Shown: positions 23,444-35,850 of the stretch, one piece after another
How positions within the stretch are numbered: the stretch's first letter is position 1
How the letters are laid out: the number at the start of each line of letters is the position of its first letter
Origin: Chimonanthus salicifolius
Taxonomy: Eukaryota > Streptophyta > Magnoliopsida > Laurales > Calycanthaceae
Assembly (NCBI GenBank): GCA_013350335.1
Contig: CM023538.1
Location: 54,046,769 to 54,110,768, forward strand
Direction of reading: 5' to 3'
Length of the DNA stretch: 64,000 nt
Notes under the pieces: generated by a model
Told to the model about the DNA's origin: nothing
Database searches by the model: none
What the model saw: the letters and a program-made list of their open reading frames with translations, nothing else
Position numbers and translations under genes: made by a program

Positions 23444-25499
23444 TGACTACAATATGAGTTTTTTTCTCTCCAATATGAGTTACACCTACCATTAATTTAA
23501 TCAAGTGAATTTTCTTAGTTGGATAAAGTTGAATGTTTCAGTGTCTCATTTTTTAGAAAAAGCAATTTCATAAAAACATTATTTTAGAATTTCGTTCATA
23601 AGTGCTATAGAATTCGGCATTGTGTAGGTCGTGAAAATTAGTATCGAAATCTTTATTTTCATTGAGAATGAACAAAGTATTGTCTTAGTGAGTAAGGAAA
23701 ACCTCATTGTTTTTTCCTTAATAAATTTTTCTATACTCCCTTGCTAGAAATGGATTTTTTTGAAAGAAACAGAAAATTAAATATTTCTTGTGGTGGCGTA
23801 GAGTCCTTGTTCCTTAAAAGAAGAAGAAGCGCGCTCTTTATTTTCCTAATTAGAAAATGACAAACAATCCCTCATCTAAATAAGGTGATTTTTTGTAAAT
23901 ATTTTAGTTAAAATTTCAAATAAAGACTTTTTCAACTAATCAATCCATGAAGACCACAATAGAGCAAACCGGTTGGGTCAAGTCACCAAAAGACATTCCA
24001 CACGAGTCAATGACCCATTTCTATACATGATTAAGAAAGTCCCTTCAACGTCTTCCTATACATTATGATGATTGATGGGGATATCAATTATCAATTGGCC
24101 TCAGTAAAGACCTAAGAGAAGCACATTAGCAAACCTTTCTTTTTATATACATAGAAACCCGTCGACTCTACTTTGTGATGATCTTTAGTAAAACTTTAGA
24201 TTCATGATACCACTCACAAACTGTTATGGATCAAGTTAGATGCCCAAAAAATTTGAGAGTAAGACCTACCACAAAAAATGAAAATATCCAACCACTCATA
24301 CAAATAAAACGATAGGTTATTTTATTTTATATAAGCCCATCACAACTTCATCACTCATGTTGACTGTTAGTTTCATTTTACATAGAAATGTCACAATGTG
24401 GACCATGAATTAGAGTCATCTCTACAGTCCTTTTGTTTCCTAACAGTCTAATACTACTTTATGCCTTTGTTGTGTTGTTCCACAATTCCACATGGTCTTT
24501 TTGTCCTTGGCATCTTATGTGCTGTGTTAAACTTGGGAAATATTATTAAAATTAAATTTATAATGAATTAAACAGAAAAGTGGATGAGATAATGGACGAC
24601 CCTGATCTTACATGATCTGTCTCACTGAAACTTGTGATGTAATTATCTTAAATACCTCAATCAAGTTGGTTCTTTTCTCATTTTCTCAAACAAGTTTGAG
24701 TAGTGATTGAAGTATTTAAATCTATACTACTATATAATTGTGAAGGGTGCTTTTTCATCTTTATAGAATATTATTAGTGAATGATTCTATAAAAATGAGA
24801 GTACTTAAATAATCACTAAATTTTTTTGAGGCCCAAGTCATATTAAAGATTGACAATGCACCAGAACAAAAGAATTTCAACGACTTTCTCACATTTTCTA
24901 CTTTCACATTTGCAAAAGGGAAAAGAATCCAGTAATAATAGGTAATGTGAACCGATCTCTTTGCAAGACCCATTTCTCAATTTTTGTTGAAAAGATTAGT
25001 ATGTTTGTATTTTTCCATATGTAAAAATGAGAAAACAACTTTCTTGACCCCTCATGGGTAAGTGGTTTTCTTGTAAATAACCTTTTAAATAGAAAAAAAA
25101 CTACCTCATTTTTTTAATACAAATCTCCATTTCAATGAAAATCCTATTTTCATTAATATTTAGAATTTTACTTTTTTTAAAAATTTTTTTTTTACTGAAT
25201 CTTGCCTCTTATATCTATTATCAGCCATTCCAAAATGTAATGACCTTTTAGTTTCCTGTGATGGATGCTTTATCACATCTAATGTGAGAATTGGTTACAC
25301 AGTGTTTGCATTTTTGTGGCTCTACTAATTATGTAGATGATAATCGTCAAGAAAATGATGTCACATTTTTGTGGCTAGGGTGAATCACACCTCTTTGATC
25401 CCAATTTTTGTTTGGAGATTTTAATCCAATTTCTCATTATCATGTTAATAGTTTTGAGGTAAACTTTGGTCTCAAAAGTTAGTCATGGAGAGGAGGGTG
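23444..25499. other. AT-rich intergenic DNA, no gene seen
   Basis: No open frame of note, no domain and no repeat with clear ends. Short T- and A-rich runs only. Confidence 0.6.
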
Positions 25500-25529
25500 T
25501 CTCTCATATTATATGCAATCACTGATTTT

Positions 25530-25735
25530 TGTACCGAGGTGATGTGGGACTTGTGAACTTCACACCCTCGCTCATGTGTAGTCGTTGCACGTGTATATAT
25601 CCCTACAATATCTGGCTATGATTTTGTACCCAAGCGATGTGGGACTTGTGAACTTCACATCTTCCTTATGTGCAGGCTAGGTGCACATGCAGATCCCTAC
25701 GACATCTGACTCTGATACCTATGTTAGTAGTCTTA
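25530..25735. repeat. 98-bp tandem pair, TRIM-like remnant
   Basis: Two imperfect ~98-bp units, each starting GTACC and containing GATGTGGGACTTGTGAACTT and a CCCTACRAYATCTG block. The second is followed by CTCTGATACC, the reverse complement of a tRNA-Met primer site. 'Gatgtgggact' also marks the TRIM LTRs at 47535 and 60798, so this is probably a decayed member of such a family. Confidence 0.5.
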
Positions 25736-26435
25736 GGATAGAACTTCACCTCTGCTGGTAAACATCAAGTGCACTTGTAAAGAAACCCTTCTCCAATACT
25801 TTGTGCAGGCTGCAAGCAAAAGGAAGAATTAATTATAACCTAACATAATTATGGTTTACATTAGAATGAGATCATTTAGACCAATTTTGAAGATCAAATT
25901 AAAAATATTATAGAAAAATAGTTCAAACCCAATTATGAGGATTTGATCATTGGTGTTATATGGAGTACAGAGACATTCATCATCTATTGACACCCTCAGC
26001 CAAATCTTAATGGATGTATAATACATCTGGTTTTAATGAGACCCCAAAAAATAAACAATACTTTAAAAAGAAGCAATGTCACATCTAATTGAGATTAGAA
26101 TCTATTGTTATTATGATAATTAAACACTGAAGTCTAGAATCTTTTAGAAAGACTTTGGGATAAATAATGCCCAACTCCAAATTAAACTTTACCTTTTTTT
26201 TAAAAAATAAAAATTGGACAGGACTATCTTGGCTTGTCATGATCACTGTTTTAGTGCCAAGAAAGATGCCAACATTATGACAAGACTGTCACCATTTCTT
26301 TTCAATTTGATAGTAAGTGGGGAGGAATTCAACTGTGCATGTCTATCAACTTAGATGTGTTCCTAACTACTTTCGAATTGAATTATTGTAGAGAACCAAG
26401 CATTCACATTTGGGTGATGTGATAGCAAGTTCTGG

Positions 26436-26599
26436 CACTCATCCTTTTTTCCATGGTGGAGTTCATGTATCCAAACATCCTTCCCAAAGAATGCAAAGCT
26501 TTTTCCTTCTTTAAAATCACTCATCCTTTTTCCATGGTGGAGTACATGTATCCAAACATCCTTTCAAAAGAATGAAAAACTTTTCCTTCTTTAAAATCC
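26436..26599. repeat. 82-bp tandem duplication
   Basis: Two units start at 26436 and 26518, both CACTCATCCTTTTTYCATGG, and contain CATGTATCCAAACATCC and TTTTTCCTTCTTTAAAATC. They differ at only a few positions, so the duplication is fairly recent. Confidence 0.9.
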
Positions 26600-26727
26600 A
26601 CTTGAAGTTTGAAATTGAATATCTCATCATGGAAATGGATGGCTTTATGTTGACTATTTTTGTGGAAATGTAAAGAAAATGAGTGTGAGAGTGAGAGCTC
26701 TCTATCCCAATAATTTCAAATGATGAG

Positions 26728-26905
26728 AGATAATTTTTCGTGTTTGAAGGTTTATCTTTGAATTTTTTCTCTTGAATTCAAGTGATAATTTTCGTATTCG
26801 AAGGTTTTATCTTTGATATTTTTCTTGAATCAAAGTGATAATTTTTCATGTTTGAATGGTTTGATCTTTGAAATTTTTTCTTGAATCAAAGTGATTTTTG
26901 AGCAG
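26728..26905. repeat. About 62-bp tandem triplication
   Basis: Three imperfect units of GATAATTTTTCRTGTTTGAA, then GGTTTATCTTTGAATTTTTT, then CTTGAATCAAAGT. Unit ends overlap a TTTGAAGG / CTTGAATTCAAG dyad, so single strands could fold locally. Confidence 0.8.
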
Positions 26906-27090
26906 AAGATCCACTTGAAAAGAGTGAAGTTCTATTTGCCTCAATGAAATAGAGGGAACTGATTAACCTAAAGGCAATTTCTTAGAAAAAAATCACTATA
27001 TTTAACATATGGAATTGTGTATGCAATTGGATGAGATGTTCTATATCGTTCTCAAATAAGATTGTGTTTGTTGTTCAAATAAATTCGTCA

Positions 27091-27252
27091 TTTTTTTTTG
27101 CAACCAAGATATCCAAGAGTCCCACCTGACTAATTTTCAAGACATGTGTGAATCTCCCAATCTACACACCTGAGGTGTGGTCCTTTGAAGTTGAGAGTGA
27201 CTTGAACACTAGACCCCGCTTCCTAAGGCGGGTTCTTGGCCGCTCCATTAAT
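27091..27252 (-). mobile_element. SINE, minus orientation
   Basis: Same family as 23199-23424: T-run at 27091-27099, then AATTTTCAAGACATGTGTGA and CAATCTACACACC. Box B is degenerate (GACTTGAACACTAGACC), followed by GCTTCCTAAGGCGGGTTCTT and the box A complement. No exact target-site duplication found. Confidence 0.7.
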
Positions 27253-28358
27253 AGTATAAAACAATGAAAATGTCTATTGAAAATGGTTTCTAATAGTCTT
27301 TTTAGATTTGACAGTATACAATTGTAAAATATTTGGGTTTGTCAGCCACAAACAGAAATATTCTAGTCTATCTCATAATTATTAATTAATCAGAATTGCA
27401 ATGCTTTATGGATTTATGGAGGATTATATTAAATAACAAAGAAAGTCAAATATACAAAGTTAAAGTGATAGAGTTATGCATTTTATGCTGGATGTGTAGA
27501 TAAGTTTTACAAGATAGAGTTGAAAATAATTGCATTAATAGAGTTTAAAAAATAACTGTAATAGATGACACAATGAGAAACTTATTTGAGATTATTTAAT
27601 CGTCTTAGACTGGAGATAACCTAGCATGTAGAAGTCAAGATATTAATGATCATACTCAGTGAGGAAAAGTTTACGAATAAAGAAAGACATGACAAGCTAT
27701 GGAATAATCGATTTTATAGCTTACAATAGAATCATAATCAAATGAAGAAAGTAGAATTCAACTGAGTTAGATTCTAGTTAACAAATGATGATGACGATGA
27801 CTTACAACTCTAAATTGTTCTTAAATATCAAGAATTGCTAGATTTTGTTACAATATGATACTTAGAGTTCAAACTATGTCCACCCAAAACTGGTTTTTTT
27901 TTTTTTATCTTCTAGAAAATACAAAAATACTGCTAACCTTGTATGGAATGTAAGAGAGAGAGAGAGAGGGAAGGTAGTGGTAGTAAAAAGGTGGAACAAA
28001 AGGCAAGAGTTCCACTACTTGTACCTGTTTTTGAGGAGAAAATAAAGAAGATCCTAAAGCAAAAGCAAGGTGAGTTGGAAAGGGAGGTCTCCCCTTCATT
28101 CCCTGTTGAACATTAGCCCCACCCACCAAACCAAATCTTGTATTTCTTTTTTCCCTTAAATTATGGCAGACAAATACCATAAACTAAACCAAATCCTGAT
28201 CCATGCAGAAATCTTCTTGAGAGCCCATGCAGATGACTCTCTTTCTTCAACTTTGGCTGCTTTTCCAACAAATGGGACTCTGGGCCATGATAAAAGCCAT
28301 GCAACTAATGAGATCTATTATATAAATATTGGATGAAAAATAATAGACATATTGGTAA
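27253..28358. other. Intergenic DNA, no gene assigned
   Basis: Mostly AT-rich. Around 27950-28180 there is a less AT-rich block with a 91-codon minus-strand frame. It has no signal peptide or known motif and I do not call it a gene. Confidence 0.5.
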
Positions 28359-28525
28359 ATTTTTTTTTTTTATTAATGTTTGAAAACTTAGACACAGTAT
28401 TACTAAAACTTCACGGGTGAGCTCACTATCCCTTAAAATAAACTAAAGTTAAAGTCATGAGAGCTCGAACCAGCAACCTCTAGCTTCTTAGACGGGAGAC
28501 AAGCAGTTGAACTACACCCTATGTA
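28359..28525 (-). mobile_element. SINE of a second family, minus orientation
   Basis: T-run at 28360-28371, then a body with GAGCTCACTATCCCTTA. The box B complement is GAGCTCGAACCAGCAACCTC and the box A complement lies near AGTTGAACTACACCCTATG. Relatives at 43373 and 53430. Confidence 0.75.
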
Positions 28526-28689
28526 GGATTAAAATAAATTTAATAGGGTTGAGACATATTGGTAGTTTTACGATAAGAGATACCAGTATATCTTTTTAAT
28601 ATTTAAATGATGACAAATAAATAAAAAGACAAACTAATATCTTTTGTTATCGAGAATATGATGTTCATGTTACTGCATGTACTCTTAGT

Positions 28690-28805
28690 TTAATTTGGTA
28701 GAATGTGCTGCTCTAAAATTCGTTGTCATTAGGTTTAAATCTTATGGGGTAATCTCTATTCTTTGTTTCTTGAATCACAATGAAAACAACTTGCTATCTT
28801 GAACT
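28690..28805 (+). mobile_element. Possible decayed SINE
   Basis: TTTGGTAGAATGTGCT resembles box A and AGGTTTAAATCTTATGG resembles box B at the usual distance. No tail or duplication seen, so this is tentative. Confidence 0.35.
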
Positions 28806-29417
28806 ATAACAATTAAAAAGATGTTAATTGAACTAAAGTTCCAACTAATTACCACACTAATATTGCAAATTTATATTTTAAAGCTCATGAATCTAACTTA
28901 ATTTTTGAAGTTTTTGACTTAGCCGCTAATGAAGATTAGTTCCAATAACTGGTGATTCTCTAATTCCCATAGCAATTTTGCCAAACTTTTGGAAAGAAAT
29001 TGAATGGAGATGATGGTTTAATTGCAGTCAACATACACACCGACCCTTGTTCTAAGTAAGAATTTTCAAGCTCCTGTGGGAAAAACAATAATGCTCCATT
29101 TGTTGTATGTCCATATGTCTAAATCCAATCAATCAATCAATCAAATATTTAATTCAACATGGTTCCCACACTAATTGGATGTTCCTATTCACCCAACCAA
29201 TCTTCTTCAAAATGGGATCCTTTATTGTTTGGCAATTATAATTTATAAAACACTCAATCATCACATCGATCATCCATTTGTGAACTTTCAAACTTCACTA
29301 TTTAAATTAATTAGATCATTTTAATTTTGTAATTTTTTAAATACAGTTCGTAAAAAGAAGGTTACATGGGTCAAATGAGCTGATTAGGTTGTTCAAATGT
29401 CCTTTTTCTAAACTTAA

Positions 29418-29545
29418 GGACTTAGAGTGATGGTCAGCAATCTACTTCAAAATACAGGAGTCATGAGCTTCGATTCCCATTCCACCATAAAAAAGTTACT
29501 CTCCATATAGTTACCCATCTTAATCATAATTTTTTTTAAAATTAA
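29418..29545 (+). mobile_element. SINE, plus orientation
   Basis: Box A-like TTAGAGTGATGGTCAGCAA at 29422 and box B-like GAGCTTCGATTCCC at 29466 lie about 27 bases apart, followed by a short body and an A/T-rich tail. Same family as the minus-oriented 23199-23424 copy. Confidence 0.65.
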
Positions 29546-31239
29546 AACTCTTAGAAGTTCTATTATTTAATTGATGCAAGTCTTTTCTCTTGAATGTGAT
29601 TTAAATAAACCGTAGACTTTTCTTCTCCAAAATTTAGAAAAGCAGAAGATTTGCTCTATGATCTTTTCCAAAATGGATCTTGAAAAGACATGTTCATAAG
29701 ATAAATTGGAATACGATAAAATTGTATGTCTTCACCAAACCCCACCAAGGACTTGGAATGTTTATCAATTTAATCTCTAAAAGACAAATGGAAACATGGC
29801 AACACTCAAAAGATAAACATTCATGTCTTTTCTAACATTCTAAATCAATGGAATCCATCACTCCCATGGTCCCATCTGCCTCTTTCAAACAAAGGAAAGG
29901 TCTTTGGCACCTTATCCACCGCACACGTGGCATAAGCTAATCAAGATGGTTCATTTGAATGGAATATAGCTCAAAAGTAAGGCTTTGAGACCTCCATTTT
30001 TTTCATAATTTTATGTTGTTATCATCTTTGATCATTTTCATAATTTTTTAATATTGATTTAGGATTGGCTTTGAGACCTACGTTTTTATCCTACTCAATT
30101 GTATTTTTATTACCTCATGTCCTAGCATGTAATTCTTACTTCTTCCAGTAAAAACTTTAAAGATATACATTATCTTTTAGGATGTATTTGGATGAAAAAA
30201 AAACTAGAAAATATAGGAGATTTTCCTTTTTTCCTTATTTCATAGTTATTAAATAAAGGATCCTACTTTTCCTCTTATTTTCTTTCTCAAGTGAAAATCA
30301 GTCTCTCTTAGAGAGAAGGATAAATCACAATCTCTTGTTACCTTTTGACTTGTAATTACTAGATAAGATAAATGAGTATTTCTTAGCAGAAAACCCTCTC
30401 TCCAAGTAAATCCATTGTTGCGATTCAGCCACGTGTAAAAAATGTAGTTGATACATTATGTATCAGCCACAACATATAAAAAAAATGAAGGCCGAAATAT
30501 ATCGGCTACAATGCATCAGTGCATTGCGGCCAAAGTCCGGACGAATGTGTGTCGAATTATTGCAGCCAATACGTATCATTTCGTACGGGCATAATGGCCA
30601 CTCATATCGATGAACTGATTTTTTTCCCTAAGATTCAACGATAATTTGTCATATGCGTAGTGGTGTCCAACTTTGAGTATGTCCGAGGGTCTTATATTTG
30701 GAAGTTTTAGAACTTTTGATAAATTAGTTAGGTCTCTAATCCACTAACCAAGAAAATTTTCTAAAATTCTTTTTCCTCGTCAACACAACTTTAACCTTCT
30801 ATTTAAAGAGTTCCAATTATTCAAAAATTAGTTCCATCTAATTGTGAAAATATCTAAAAACCTTAAAGAGGACTTTCTCATCTTCTAATCTTAAACAACT
30901 TTGGTTTTGATGACTAAATGATTAGCACACAACGTGGGTCATACTTATGGGCCTGAACCACATTCCATCCTTGTATGAATCGTTAATTTCAATATTTATT
31001 TAATTTAAATTAATTTAATAAAAACATGCAAAAATGGTTTTTCCTGTCATCTGTGTTAGGGTAGTATTGACAATGGGTAATACCATGAAAAAATAATTAT
31101 ATATCACAATTTCTCTAAGTACCCTCAGTTGCATTCCCTGTGTGAGGTCTACTTAGCTGGTGTGGAGTAAAAAGAGCCTTTCTTGATTAGATAAATTAAA
31201 TATGTATTTTAAGTTTTTAAAGATTCATTTCTTTTTATA
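29546..31239. other. Intergenic DNA, no gene seen
   Basis: AT-rich. At 30420-30620 there is a more GC-balanced block with words like CCGAAATATATCGGCTAC, faintly like the 'TATCGGCC' MITE family at 54318, without definable ends. Confidence 0.5.
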
Positions 31240-31460
31240 ACCCCAGAGTTGACCTTACGGTCAACAAGTTCCCCTTATAAAAAGAGGTTTTACAGTCAAT
31301 AAGTTTCCCCTATAAAAAGAAGTTTTGGATTCGATTTACGTTCAAATCCCTTGATCATTCTCTATGAGATTACTCATCATCGACTTACAAGTAGGTAGAT
31401 TGAGAGATTTATAAATGCTCGTGGGATTAGTTTCACCTCCAATCTTATATTACAAAGAAG
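31240..31460 (+). mobile_element. Decayed SINE, plus orientation
   Basis: Contains a duplicated box-like piece (GGTCAACAAGTTCCCCTTAT, then CAGTCAATAAGTTTCCCC). A box B-like GGATTCGATTTACGTTC follows, then the family body words GATTACTCATCATCGACTTA and GGTAGATTGAGAG. No clear duplication. Confidence 0.5.
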
Positions 31461-32572
31461 ATTTATTTTTATTTAATATAAAAATTCATGTCATTAAATT
31501 CAATTAAAATTAAAAAAATAAGATAACATAAATTGCTTTAAAGGTCACATAAAACTTAAATAAACACCTGCATCACAATCTTTTATACCATTAATTTGAA
31601 GTTGACATTTGTATTTAAAATTAAAATTTTCTTACGAGTCAAGTGTGTATTCGATATTCATAGAATTTAAATTCACAAATTCGAAACTATAAATAAATAT
31701 TTACTAATGGGTGGGAGAATTTTTTTCATCTGACACAAAAATTCAATTTTTTTTTTTTGAAATTTTCATTTTACCCATCCAATCAACACATAAAGGGTAA
31801 AATGGAAGGGGTAGGATAAAATGAAAATTTTTTTAAAAAAATTTCCTCTTTGAGAATGTTTACCCTTACTAATTATACTAATTCTTTTTTCCATAATTAT
31901 GTTAAAATTTGATTATATAGGTCTCTACATCCTATTTCTCATGTATAGGGCTTTTGATGACTTGGGACAAGCCATTGACATTCTTCCAGCATGCGCACCC
32001 TGGACACGTCTGGCCTGAGCTAAACCTACTTGATGACCCTTTGAAAGTGGTGGGTCCCACCATTAGATCATAACCCCAAAGTTGATTATTATTATTTTCA
32101 TGCAATGAAAATCTCATGCATACGCATTTGTTAAATGCAAATCACTCGACAGCTGTAAGTATTACTGTTCTGGTCCCTAGAGTTAAGAGCCATGTCTTCT
32201 CACCTTTTCATGGCAAAAACATACTTCAGACAATCCAACAAAAAGAAATTTTTTATTATTATAAAAAGATCATGGCATTTGTATATTACCATTAACTTAG
32301 AGAAATTATATTTGAATGTATGCCATGCTTTTTACAATACAAATTTTGATAAAAAAAAATGGTTATATACTTTTAGAGAGTGCATTACATTTATTTAAAT
32401 ATAATTAATACGTACATGTTTTATACAATTGGAAGTAAATGAAGTGGTGAAGAGTGTATTTAAAATGTCAATTCTTTTAATAGTACCTTAATTGATTTAC
32501 CAATATAAATTTTTATTAGTCACATATTTAAAAGAATAATTTCTTCCAATCTCTATTCTTATTCTATTTAGT

Positions 32573-32728
32573 TTTTTATGATCAAAGTGTCTAGGGTTTT
32601 TAAGACACCCGACTAATCCTCGAAATATGTTCAAGAATTCCTACTCATACATATTGAATAACTCTATAAAATAGAGTAGAAATAGAACTTAAATTTCTTG
32701 CTTCGTGAGATAGATTCCTCATCTCTAA
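32573..32728 (-). mobile_element. SINE, minus orientation
   Basis: Family of 23199-23424: short T-run, AAGACACCCGACTAATCC, GAATTCCTACTCATACATAT. The box B complement is AGAAATAGAACTTAAATTTC and the box A region is decayed at 32700-32720. Confidence 0.6.
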
Positions 32729-33373
32729 AATTTCCTTACTTAGTAATTAACATTATCTATAATTATATTTTGCTTCAATAATATATATGTGAATGTTTGA
32801 GGTTTTAATCCAGTTTACTTCTAAATTCTAACACAAAAAATGCAGTGAAAGGGTAAAATTAATAATGCTCTAAATTCTGTGTTTAGTTATAGAAAACACC
32901 TGTGGAAGATCGCTATTTCCAGTATTTGTGATTGGTATGAATAAATCAAATGATGCAATATGGGAAAACAATTGCTTTTGTATTGGACTCATATAATCTA
33001 ATATGAAAAAAATTAACCAGCAGCTCACATGTGGGCTTTGACCCACTCTCCACGTGTGCAGGGATGAGAGAGAAAAAGACAAGCACGTGATGGCATCCAG
33101 CTGTCCTTCACAAAGTCATTGCTGCCCAAAAGCTCTGTCGAAGACGACGACCTTGCGGTCCAAAGAGGTTGACTTGCTGACGGTTGCTGCAACTCTTCTT
33201 TCTCCCATTAAAGTAAGTAAGAATCGCTCTCTCTCACTTCCTCTCACTCATTAGAAAAATCACATACCAAGATAGCAAACATAGGTGTGATGATAGGAAA
33301 GAGATAGTGGAAACAAGTTATCTTCAGACAATCCAATAGTGGAGGGTCCTACCTCTGCCCTCTGCCCTCCTCC

Positions 33374-33382
33374 TCTTTATAA
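33374..33382 (+). promoter_or_regulatory. TATA box of the PSK gene
   Basis: CTTTATAAC about 155 bp upstream of the start codon, followed by a pyrimidine-rich leader (CTCTCTCTCTTTCC, 33413-33428), a usual plant 5' UTR composition. Transcription would start near 33405. Confidence 0.55.
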
Positions 33383-33534
33383 CTCCTTACTTTGGCCTTG
33401 TGTCATACTCACACTCTCTCTCTTTCCTACTCTTGTGACTTTCTTTTTTCCCTTCTTCTCCCTTGGCCTTGCATGCAATCTTATCTCCAAACTTCACCTC
33501 CTTCACTTTCCTGCTTTTTCTCTCTCTCAAAACC

Positions 33535-34322
33535 ATGAAGAATACATTCCATTTTCAGGGTTTTTTCCTTTGCCTTCTCCTTGTTTTTCTTCTTTCCTCC
33601 TACACAACAAGAGCCACTCGCCTCTTACAACCTAGACAAGGTAAAGGAAATGACTTCACTTCACTTCTTGACTTAAAAGAGTCTTTATTAGCATATAACT
33701 CTTCGGCTGTATTTGGATGAGAGGTAAGTTTTACCAATTATGAATACTCTTTGTTTCAAAAGAGAGAGTGAAAAGGTAAACTCTAGTAAAATTGAGATTT
33801 TTTACCATTACTTTTTAGTTACCAACCAAGGTAACGAGCGATAAGACCTCGTTCCCTTTACACGTCTCTCATCCAAACACAGCCGTACATATATAACACC
33901 TCATTCTCCATAGTTTTTTTTCCTTTTGAAGTTTTCCATGTAAATTCTTGTGTTTATTGTGATTGATTTAATTCTGCCATCTTCTACCACTTCTCAACAT
34001 TTTCTTCCCTTTCTCCTCATCATATATTTGTCTATGTTTTTTATCTCTATTTCAGTCTCTTTAGGAAATGAGGAGGTGACCAATGATGGGCTCTCTCAAG
34101 TGGGTCATTTAGGAGATGCAGAAGTTGATGCTCAGAATGTAAGATTGCCTCTCTCTCACTCCATAGAATTCTTTATTTCATGGTTTTGAGAATTTGGTAT
34201 GTTTATTTTTACAGCAGATGGGGCTGGAGAGTTGTGAAAATGGAGATGAAGAATGCCTTGAAAGAAGGATGCTTTCAGATGCTCATTTAGACTATATCTA
34301 CACACAGCATCATAAGCCTTAG
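33535..34322 (+). CDS. PSK: Phytosulfokine precursor (PSK)
   Basis: Encodes a 98-residue secreted precursor of phytosulfokine, the tyrosine-sulfated pentapeptide sensed by PSKR receptor kinases. PSK promotes cell growth and modulates defence. Exons: 33535-33640, 34056-34138, 34215-34322, all with GT..AG introns in phase. Residues 1-27 form a signal peptide ([13 protein letters not shown] core). A variable acidic middle follows. The C-terminus has the family pattern C-x6-C-L-x-R-R (Cys70, Cys77), then [12 protein letters not shown]: the hormone YIYTQ is residues 90-94 (34293-34307), preceded by Asp89 as tyrosine sulfation requires. Sulfation would be by TPST and release by subtilases. Two acceptors are ambiguous: exon 2 could start at 34065 (nine bases later, same phase), and exon 3 has a CAGCAG tandem acceptor that adds or drops Gln64. 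A MITE fills part of intron 1. The gene looks intact. Confidence 0.92.
33704..33883. mobile_element. MITE in PSK intron 1
   Basis: About 180 bp bounded by near-perfect 20-base terminal inverted repeats: CGGCTGTATTTGGATGAGAG at the left and the complement CTCTCATCCAAACACAGCCG at the right. The interior is non-coding with a poly-pyrimidine bias. No convincing target-site duplication, so the superfamily is open. Reading through the intron 1 donor would enter the element and stop at the TGA in its left end. Confidence 0.75.
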
Positions 34323-34734
34323 TGGGCTTTGTAACATGATGAACCTAAATAGCTTACTCTCTAATGTTTCTGTACCACCTCATAAAAAAATTACTACGGT
34401 TGAGTCCTTGATGGGAATAATCTTGGAAATGCATGTCTTTTAAATCTCTGTAATAATCATAGTACAGCATGGAAGTTTGTTTTATTGTAGTTTTTAGTTC
34501 TCCTTTTTATGTTTATTAGCTCAAAGAGCCAACATATTGTTCTTATTTCTTATCTGATGTTGATTGGCAAAGTAATATGGGATGAGATGCAATTCATAGC
34601 AAATTCTTTCCACTTCATTTGGAGAGAATGACTTCATAAGATTATAAGATTTATGGAAGTAGCTACTCATTTGAGGTGGATTGGCTCTCCATGTAGAAAA
34701 AGAATGAGTTTTTCTAATAATCAAGGTGGTCAGC
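34323..34734. other. 3' flank of PSK, no other gene
   Basis: Probable 3' UTR with T-rich sequence and ATAATCATAG-type polyadenylation-like words around 34450. No coding signal. Confidence 0.5.
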
Positions 34735-34870
34735 CTTCTTATAACATCCAATTAGTCTTCGGAGGATATGCGAGTCTCTCTATCCACACATACTGACTAA
34801 TTTTACAGTGAGTGACCCTTTAAAGTGGAGTAGAAATCGAATTCAAGATTCCTAATCCCTTTGGTTAGAA
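34735..34870 (-). mobile_element. SINE, minus orientation
   Basis: Family of 23199-23424: CCAATTAGTCTTCGGAGGAT, GAGTCTCTCTATCCACACAT, CTTTAAAGTGGAGTAGAAAT and a box B complement AATCGAATTCAAGATTCC. The box A end is truncated at about 34870. Confidence 0.65.
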
Positions 34871-34934
34871 AACAAGAATTACTTTGTTGGGATTTTTCAG
34901 TAATCTTTTATTTCTAAAACTATTATAAACTTTT

Positions 34935-35140
34935 TTTATACAGTATCTTTTTTTTATTTGAAGAACAAGGTGTCTAAACCTCTTAGAGAGGTTTAGAGCA
35001 CGTGATTAATCTTTAGGACATATGTAAACTTCTCTATCCAATGCATAACACTATAGAAAGTGATTGATTTGTATTAAGAGTGACTTAAATCTATGACCTC
35101 TCGTGAGTTATTGACCGCTAAATCAATCCTCACAGGATTT
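34935..35140 (-). mobile_element. SINE, minus orientation, diverged
   Basis: T-run at 34947-34955, then AGGTGTCTAAACC, a short inverted repeat (ACCTCTTAGAGAGGT), TAATCTTTAGGACATATGTA and AACTTCTCTATCC. The box B complement (AAGAGTGACTTAAATCTATG) is weak. Tandem with the preceding SINE. Confidence 0.55.
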
Positions 35141-35819
35141 TTATATGGTGTCTGTATAAATTTTATCTGATCCCTACCCATTTCACTCAATTATACACAT
35201 AAAACTCTCACATTATTTTAACATTAGTTTATTATAATAATAATAATATCATTTATTTTATTAGAATAATATTGCAATATATTGTCCTCCAGTCGGCGCA
35301 GAGGCAGAAAAAACATCCAAACATGATCGGGTCATTTTTCAACGATAATTTTCAGCCACGAGTCGGCACTCGATTGTTGGAAGCATTTTATTTTGAGCCT
35401 TTGGCCCAAGGCTGGATTGCAGAGAAATTATTTGTTGATAGCTGGTTTCCTAAAAATTGAGTAAGAATTATATTAGATTATTTGTAAATCAAAACTAATT
35501 TGAATGATTTATCTTAAATAGAATTTTGAAAAGTGTAAAATTTGTGATTAAAAATATTTAATTTAATTTAGAAATTTAGTGTATCTCAGAATAAATTAAA
35601 AAATGATGAATATATTTACTCATAACATAAGATGAAAATGAATGTTATGAAGAGAAATTATAAATAAAGTAAAAGAAATCCATTACCTAATTAATAAAAT
35701 CGATGTTCAATAGTAATTTCTCATAAACTATGTTTGTACTTTTTTGCCTTCAAGAAGAAGACAGCAAAAGAACGTTCTTACCTAATCCTAATCACCCTCA
35801 CGTTGGTTGCCCAATATTA

Positions 35820-35850
<31 letters not shown>

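Noticed and set aside
27905..28180. 91-codon minus-strand frame with PPFPTHL near its middle, considered as a small secreted peptide
   Set aside because: No signal peptide at the start and no match to CLE, CEP or similar peptide motifs.
35272..35460. 62-codon frame with FYFEPLAQGW
   Set aside because: Not recognised, short, and starts in AT-rich DNA; no supporting exon nearby.
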